Shown: one piece after another, positions 33,820 through 37,607 of the stretch | How the letters are laid out: each line of letters opens with the position of its first letter | Position numbering within the stretch: position 1 is the stretch's first letter | NCBI GenBank assembly: GCA_902601235.1 | Contig: CACKMG010000007.1 | Location: 1 to 37,607, forward strand | From: an uncultured Pelagibacteraceae bacterium | GTDB lineage: Bacteria > Pseudomonadota > Alphaproteobacteria > Pelagibacterales > Pelagibacteraceae | Direction of reading: 5' to 3' | Length of the DNA stretch: 37,607 nt | The notes under the pieces: generated by a model | The model's input: the letters and a program-made list of their open reading frames with translations, nothing else | Databases searched by the model: none | What the model was told of the DNA's origin: nothing | Made by a program: the position numbers and the translations under genes

Positions 33820-35097
33820 ATGAAAAATTTAATAGATAAAATATTTAGTAGAAAAAATAATTTAGAAAATATAAGCGAAAAAATAAAAAATCTTTCAAAT
33901 ACCCCACAATTAAAAAAAATATTCGATTCAATCAATTCATATTCTGAAACAAGTGAAATTAGGCTTGTAGGCGGATGTATAAGAAAAATTTTGAACAATG
34001 AAGAAGTTGATGACATAGATCTTGCAACAAATCTAGAACCCAATGAAGTTTCAGAGGTTTTAATGAAAAACCAGATAGATTATTACGAAACAGGAATTAA
34101 ACATGGCACCATCACAGCAATAATAGATGATAAAAAATTTGAAATCACTAGTTTAAGAGAAGATGTATTAACGGATGGTAGACATGCACAAATAAAGTTT
34201 TCTAAAGATTGGAGAAATGATGCTTTAAGAAGAGATTTTACAATTAATTCCATTTATTCTGATAGAGAGGGAAATATTTTTGATCCTTTTAATGGCAAGG
34301 AAGATTTAGAAAAAGGATTTGTAAATTTTATAGGTGATGGTGATAAAAGAATAAAAGAAGATTATCTTAGAATATTAAGGTATTTGAGATTTTTTATATG
34401 TTACTCTAAACAAAAACATAATCCTACAACTTTAAAAATAATAAAAAAAAATATTGATGGAATATCTCGATTATCTAAGGAAAGATTGTTAGATGAGTTA
34501 AAAAAAATTATTACACCTAATAATTTAATTAAGATTTCAAAAGACAAACAGACCTTAGATTTACTTAAGATTGTTTTTCCTGAACTGAAATATATCGATA
34601 ATTTTTATAAAATTAATTCTCAAGCAAAAAATTTTTTTATTGAAGTAGATTTTTTATTTTTATTATCAATAATGACTATTGATGATACTGATAATCTAGA
34701 TTACTTCTTATATAAATATAATCTTTCAAAAAAAGATCTAAATAGAATTAAAATTATTTCTGATTTCTATAAAGATAAACCTAATTCGACAACATTTTCA
34801 GAAAAAAATATGAATAAAATATTCTATTATAATGGAAAACAAGCTGTTTTAGATATTTTATTATTTAATATATTTAGATCTAAAAAATTTAATCAAAAAA
34901 ATATTAGCAATTTTATCAAATTATATAAATCAAAAAATATTCCGCTGATGCCTATAAAAGCCGATTTACTGATGTCAAAATATAATCTTTCAGCAGGTAG
35001 GAGTTTAGGCAATAAACTACAGTTAATTGAAAAGGAATGGGTTGAAAATAATTTCAAAATTACAGATCAGCAAGTTGAAAACATAATTAATAATTAG
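33820..35097 (+). CDS. cca: CCA-adding tRNA nucleotidyltransferase / poly(A) polymerase family
   Basis: Adds or repairs the CCA end of tRNAs. The 425-residue protein has the class II nucleotidyltransferase head: [11 protein letters not shown] near residue 50 and the catalytic DID (Asp65, Asp67) in [32 protein letters not shown] and [19 protein letters not shown] follow, then the RNA-binding region with [13 protein letters not shown]. It is preceded by tRNA-Gln only 3 nt upstream, so there is practically no untranslated leader after tRNA processing. Its stop overlaps greA on the other strand. A poly(A) polymerase role is a less likely alternative. Confidence 0.93.
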   Translation: MKNLIDKIFSRKNNLENISEKIKNLSNTPQLKKIFDSINSYSETSEIRLVGGCIRKILNNEEVDDIDLATNLEPNEVSEVLMKNQIDYYETGIKHGTITAIIDDKKFEITSLREDVLTDGRHAQIKFSKDWRNDALRRDFTINSIYSDREGNIFDPFNGKEDLEKGFVNFIGDGDKRIKEDYLRILRYLRFFICYSKQKHNPTTLKIIKKNIDGISRLSKERLLDELKKIITPNNLIKISKDKQTLDLLKIVFPELKYIDNFYKINSQAKNFFIEVDFLFLLSIMTIDDTDNLDYFLYKYNLSKKDLNRIKIISDFYKDKPNSTTFSEKNMNKIFYYNGKQAVLDILLFNIFRSKKFNQKNISNFIKLYKSKNIPLMPIKADLLMSKYNLSAGRSLGNKLQLIEKEWVENNFKITDQQVENIINN

Positions 35098-35570
35098 ATA
35101 TATTTTACATCTTTTATTTCAAAATTTTTTACTCCAGCAGGTGTATTAATTTCAACTAAATCATTTTTATTTTTTCCTATTAACCCTTTTCCTATTGGAG
35201 ATTTAAAATAGATTAATTTTTGTTTTAGATCTGCTTCATCTTTACCGACAATTTTGTAATTTATTTTTTCACGCGTGTCTAAATTTTCTAAAAAAACTGT
35301 GGAGCCAAAAATAACTTTACCTTCATTATTTAATTTTGTAATGTCGATAACATTTGCTCTTGCAATAATATCATTTATTTCTGTTATTCTTCCTTCATTA
35401 TGAGATTGTTCTTCTTTTGCGGCATGGTATTCAGCATTTTCTTTTAGATCTCCATGAGATCTTGCTTCTGCTATAGCGGCAACAATTTCTGGTCTTTTTT
35501 TTTCTTTTAAAAAAATTAATTCTTCCTTAAGTTTATTTAAACCATTTAATGTAATTGGTTCTTTATCCAT
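35094..35570 (-). CDS. greA: Transcription elongation factor GreA
   Basis: Rescues backtracked RNA polymerase by stimulating transcript cleavage. The 158-residue protein has the N-terminal antiparallel coiled coil with the acidic tip ([29 protein letters not shown], Asp and Glu at the tip) and a C-terminal FKBP-like domain ending [23 protein letters not shown]. That is normal for GreA. The ATG lies one base after the hemF stop, making trmL-hemF-greA a single run. The stop overlaps cca by 4 nt. Confidence 0.96.
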   Translation of the reverse strand: MDKEPITLNGLNKLKEELIFLKEKKRPEIVAAIAEARSHGDLKENAEYHAAKEEQSHNEGRITEINDIIARANVIDITKLNNEGKVIFGSTVFLENLDTREKINYKIVGKDEADLKQKLIYFKSPIGKGLIGKNKNDLVEINTPAGVKNFEIKDVKYI

Positions 35571-35571
35571 G

Positions 35572-36399
35572 TTATTTCCACTTAGCCAATGGAGGTAATG
35601 ACATCAATATTCCCTCAACATTGCCACCTGTTTGTAAACCAAATTTAGTTCCTCTGTCGTAAAGCAGGTTAAATTCTACATATCTTCCTCTTTTAAGGTA
35701 TTGTATTTCTTTATCTTTAACGGTCCATTTTTTTTTAATTTTTTTCAAAATAATATTTTGAAAAATCAATTGGAATGTTACACCAACATCTCTTACAAAT
35801 TCAAAATCTTTATAAAAATTTTTTTTCTTATAATCAAAGAAAATCCCTCCTATGCCTCTTGCCTCTTTTCTATGTGGTAAGTAGAAATATTGATCACACC
35901 ATTTTTTATATTTTTTATAATAATTTTTATTATGTCTATCGCACATCTTTTTTAAAATTTTGTGAAATTCTTTTTTTTCGTTTTTATCAATTTTTGATGG
36001 CGTAACATCCATACCTCCTCCAAACCAATCATGAGTTGTACATATGTATCTCGTATTAAAATGCATAGCTGGTATTAAAGGATTTTTCATATGCATCACT
36101 ACTGAAATACCCGATGCCCAAAATCTCGGATCCTTTTGAGCTCCAGGGATATTTTTTTGAAAGTGTTTTGGAAATCTTCCATATACTTTAGAAAAGTTTA
36201 CACCAACTTTATCAAAAACTTTTCCATTTTTTAGAATTTTATATTCCCCACCTCCTTCATCTTTTTTTGAATTTCTTTTCCAATTTGTTGATCTGAAATT
36301 AATCTTATTTTTTTCAAGTTTTATTATTGAATCACAAATAGTATTCTGAAGTATTTTAAACCAATTACTTGTTATGTTTTTTTTTATCTCCAAATCCAT
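35572..36399 (-). CDS. hemF: Coproporphyrinogen III oxidase, oxygen-dependent
   Basis: Oxidative decarboxylation of coproporphyrinogen III in heme synthesis. The 275-residue protein shows the HemF pattern: [26 protein letters not shown] near residue 50, [44 protein letters not shown], and the C-terminal [34 protein letters not shown]. Oxygen dependence fits the aerobic oxidase genes in this window. It sits between trmL (1-nt gap) and greA (1-nt gap). Confidence 0.96.
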   Translation of the reverse strand: MDLEIKKNITSNWFKILQNTICDSIIKLEKNKINFRSTNWKRNSKKDEGGGEYKILKNGKVFDKVGVNFSKVYGRFPKHFQKNIPGAQKDPRFWASGISVVMHMKNPLIPAMHFNTRYICTTHDWFGGGMDVTPSKIDKNEKKEFHKILKKMCDRHNKNYYKKYKKWCDQYFYLPHRKEARGIGGIFFDYKKKNFYKDFEFVRDVGVTFQLIFQNIILKKIKKKWTVKDKEIQYLKRGRYVEFNLLYDRGTKFGLQTGGNVEGILMSLPPLAKWK

Positions 36400-36400
36400 T

Positions 36401-36874
36401 TTAAATAAAACCAGTTTGTTTAAGACTTTCAGCTAAAATAATTGCTGCTGATGAAGCTATGTTAAGAGAACGTTTATCATTTTTCATTGGTATTTTTAAT
36501 CGATATTTTACCAAATTATGAATTTTTTTAGGTACTCCTGCGCTTTCTCTACCAAAAAGTATTGTATCATCTTTTTCAAATTTAAATTTGGTATATGATT
36601 TTGTAGCTTTCGTAGTCATCAATATAATTCTTTGATTCTTTTTGAACTCAAAAAAATGATCAAAACTTTGGTAAAATACAATTTCTTTTTCATCCATATA
36701 ATCCAACACAACTCTCTTAAATCTCTTGTCATTTAATAAAAAGCCACATGGCTCTATAATCTCTAATTTTGTGCCAAGACAAGCACATGTTCTCATTATT
36801 GCAGCTGTATTCTGAGGAATATCTGGTTCAAATAATGCAATTTTAGGCCTTTGATTTATAGATTTCTGTGTCAT
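36401..36874 (-). CDS. trmL: tRNA (cytidine(34)-2'-O)-methyltransferase, TrmL-like
   Basis: SPOUT (SpoU-type) methyltransferase modifying the wobble base of leucine tRNAs. The 157-residue protein starts PKIALFEPDIPQNTAAIMRTC, the motif 1 asparagine/arginine region, then TILFGRESAGVP (motif 2) and IPMKNDKRSLNIASSAAIILAE (motif 3), all in TrmL-type spacing without an extra RNA-binding domain. It is divergent from petA, with a 92-bp gap that carries a TATAAT on its own strand. hemF follows after one base. Confidence 0.92.
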   Translation of the reverse strand: MTQKSINQRPKIALFEPDIPQNTAAIMRTCACLGTKLEIIEPCGFLLNDKRFKRVVLDYMDEKEIVFYQSFDHFFEFKKNQRIILMTTKATKSYTKFKFEKDDTILFGRESAGVPKKIHNLVKYRLKIPMKNDKRSLNIASSAAIILAESLKQTGFI

Positions 36875-36966
36875 TCTTTCAGTAGTAAATTTACAATTTT
36901 ATATTATATGAAACATATATTTAAGTAGAAATTATCTATATTGAGTATATTTAATTAAGAATATTA
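36875..36966. promoter_or_regulatory. Divergent trmL/petA promoter region
   Basis: This 92-bp, almost purely A/T gap must serve both directions. On the minus strand a perfect TATAAT (36903-36908) lies 28 bp before the trmL start codon, though its -35 box is weak. On the plus strand TATATT occurs at 36937-36942 and 36946-36951 before petA, with no good -35. I see no Shine-Dalgarno for either gene. Confidence 0.45.
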
Positions 36967-37476
36967 ATGTCAGAAAAAAAGACTAAAAGAAGAGATTTTT
37001 TATTCACCGCTACCTACGCAGTGGGCGCAGTTGGAGTGGGGGCAACGATTTGGCCTATGATAGACCAAATGAACCCAGATGCATCAGTAAAGGCATTGGC
37101 AAGTACTGAAGTAGATGTGAGTGCAGTAAACCCTGGTAAAACAATTACTGTTTTATGGAGAGGTAAGCCTGTTTTTATTAGAAGAAGAACTCAAGAAGAA
37201 ATAGCAGAAGCAAAATCTGTGAAGTTAGAGGAATTAAAACACCCTGAGAGAGATGAAGATCGAGTTAAAAATCCAGAGTGGCTTGTAATGTTGGGAGTAT
37301 GTACTCATCTTGGTTGTGTGCCATTAGATCAAAAGGGAGATTATAATGGTTGGTTTTGTCCATGTCATGGATCTCATTATGATATATCAGGTAGAATTAG
37401 AAAAGGTCCAGCACCAACAAATATGGAAATTCCCAAATATGAATTTGTTGACTCTAACATAATTAAGATCGGATAA
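36967..37476 (+). CDS. petA: Ubiquinol-cytochrome c reductase iron-sulfur (Rieske) subunit
   Basis: Rieske protein of the cytochrome bc1 complex, 169 residues. The N-terminus [24 protein letters not shown] carries a twin-arginine (RRDFL) signal-anchor. The [2Fe-2S] motifs are Cys112-x-His114 with Cys117 in VCTHLGC, and Cys131-x-Cys133-His134 in [11 protein letters not shown], so both cysteine-histidine pairs plus the disulfide cysteines are present. [15 protein letters not shown] and [14 protein letters not shown] are typical of the alphaproteobacterial form. First gene of the bc1 operon; petB follows after 5 nt. Confidence 0.97.
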   Translation: MSEKKTKRRDFLFTATYAVGAVGVGATIWPMIDQMNPDASVKALASTEVDVSAVNPGKTITVLWRGKPVFIRRRTQEEIAEAKSVKLEELKHPERDEDRVKNPEWLVMLGVCTHLGCVPLDQKGDYNGWFCPCHGSHYDISGRIRKGPAPTNMEIPKYEFVDSNIIKIG

Positions 37477-37481
37477 CAATT

Positions 37482-37607
37482 ATGAGTGATCACGAATATA
37501 TACCTAAATCAAAATTTGGAAAATGGTTTAATGATCGTTTACCTTTACTTACTTTAGCTAATCACTTAACTGATTATCCAACTCCAAAAAACTTAAATTA
37601 TTGGTGG
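37482..37607 (+). CDS. petB: Cytochrome b of the bc1 complex (partial, N-terminal start only)
   Basis: The last 126 bases open a frame with ATG at 37482 (MSDHEYIPKSKFGKWFNDRLP) continuing to the edge as HLTDYPTPKNLNYWW. The W-x-DxRLP segment and the PTPKNLNYWW motif are the N-terminal surface helix and first-helix entry of cytochrome b. Only 42 residues are visible and no heme histidines, so the call relies on these motifs and on position 5 nt after the Rieske gene. Confidence 0.92.
   Translation, partial: MSDHEYIPKSKFGKWFNDRLPLLTLANHLTDYPTPKNLNYWW

Noticed and set aside
33789-34043. 84-residue minus-strand ORF ending FGWGARIRT
   Set aside because: Antisense shadow of the tRNA 3' end and the start of cca; no family features.

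Overview
The window looks like a chromosomal segment of a SAR11-type alphaproteobacterium (Pelagibacter or a close relative). The DNA is very AT-rich. Genes are packed with gaps of 0 to about 60 bp, and the largest gap is about 125 bp. Gene-order signatures are alphaproteobacterial: coxBA-ctaB-small ORF-ctaG-coxC-surf1; mutY/dciA-dsbA-smc; atpI-B-E-F'-F without the F1 genes; a CcrM-type methyltransferase; trmL-hemF next to petAB. A retinal pathway (crtI-crtB-crtY-blh) fits a proteorhodopsin-bearing marine heterotroph, although no rhodopsin gene is present here. There is no sign of phage, insertion sequences, CRISPR or a genomic island. The taxonomic call is inference from content and composition; no search was run.

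Layout. 1-6640: an MsbA-like ABC exporter (cut by the left edge) and ubiA on the minus strand; a DUF2721 membrane protein on plus; a minus-strand operon of haloacid dehalogenase, DoxX, pirin and quinone oxidoreductase; rsmE on plus. 6702-14054 (plus): the aa3 cytochrome oxidase operon with assembly factors, including a 41-residue CoxF-like protein missed by the ORF track, followed by thrC and a peroxiredoxin. 14049-26578 (minus): one unbroken run of tightly spaced genes, read dciA, dsbA, smc, atpI, atpB, atpE, atpF', atpF, crtI, crtB, crtY, blh, ispH, thrB, rnhA. 26579-28698 (plus): mutY and an FAD monooxygenase, with mutY starting at the base next to the dciA start. 28689-31170 (minus): UDG, rnhB and ccrM. 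31182-35097 (plus): a TPR protein, ispE, tRNA-Gln and cca. 35094-36874 (minus): trmL, hemF, greA. 36967 to end (plus): Rieske protein and the start of cytochrome b.

How the genes fit together. Much of the window is energy metabolism: cytochrome bc1, aa3 oxidase, the ATP synthase membrane sector, ubiquinone and heme synthesis, and retinal for light-driven proton pumping. IspH and IspE supply isoprenoid precursors, and ispH lies in the same run as the carotenoid genes. ThrB and ThrC make threonine. MutY, UDG, RNase HI/HII, SMC, DciA and CcrM serve DNA maintenance and the cell cycle.

Most noteworthy: (1) crtI is split by one extra G in a G7 run; removing it restores a complete desaturase. (2) ccrM has a near-consensus promoter whose spacer and -10 box each carry a GANTC site, suggesting methylation autoregulation. 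(3) atpE has the only perfect Shine-Dalgarno I saw and is followed by an 11-bp hairpin early in the next gene. (4) The SMC protein is short and appears to lack a hinge. (5) tRNA-Gln ends 3 nt before the CCA-adding enzyme start codon. I did not find a convincing wholly new defence or biosynthetic system.
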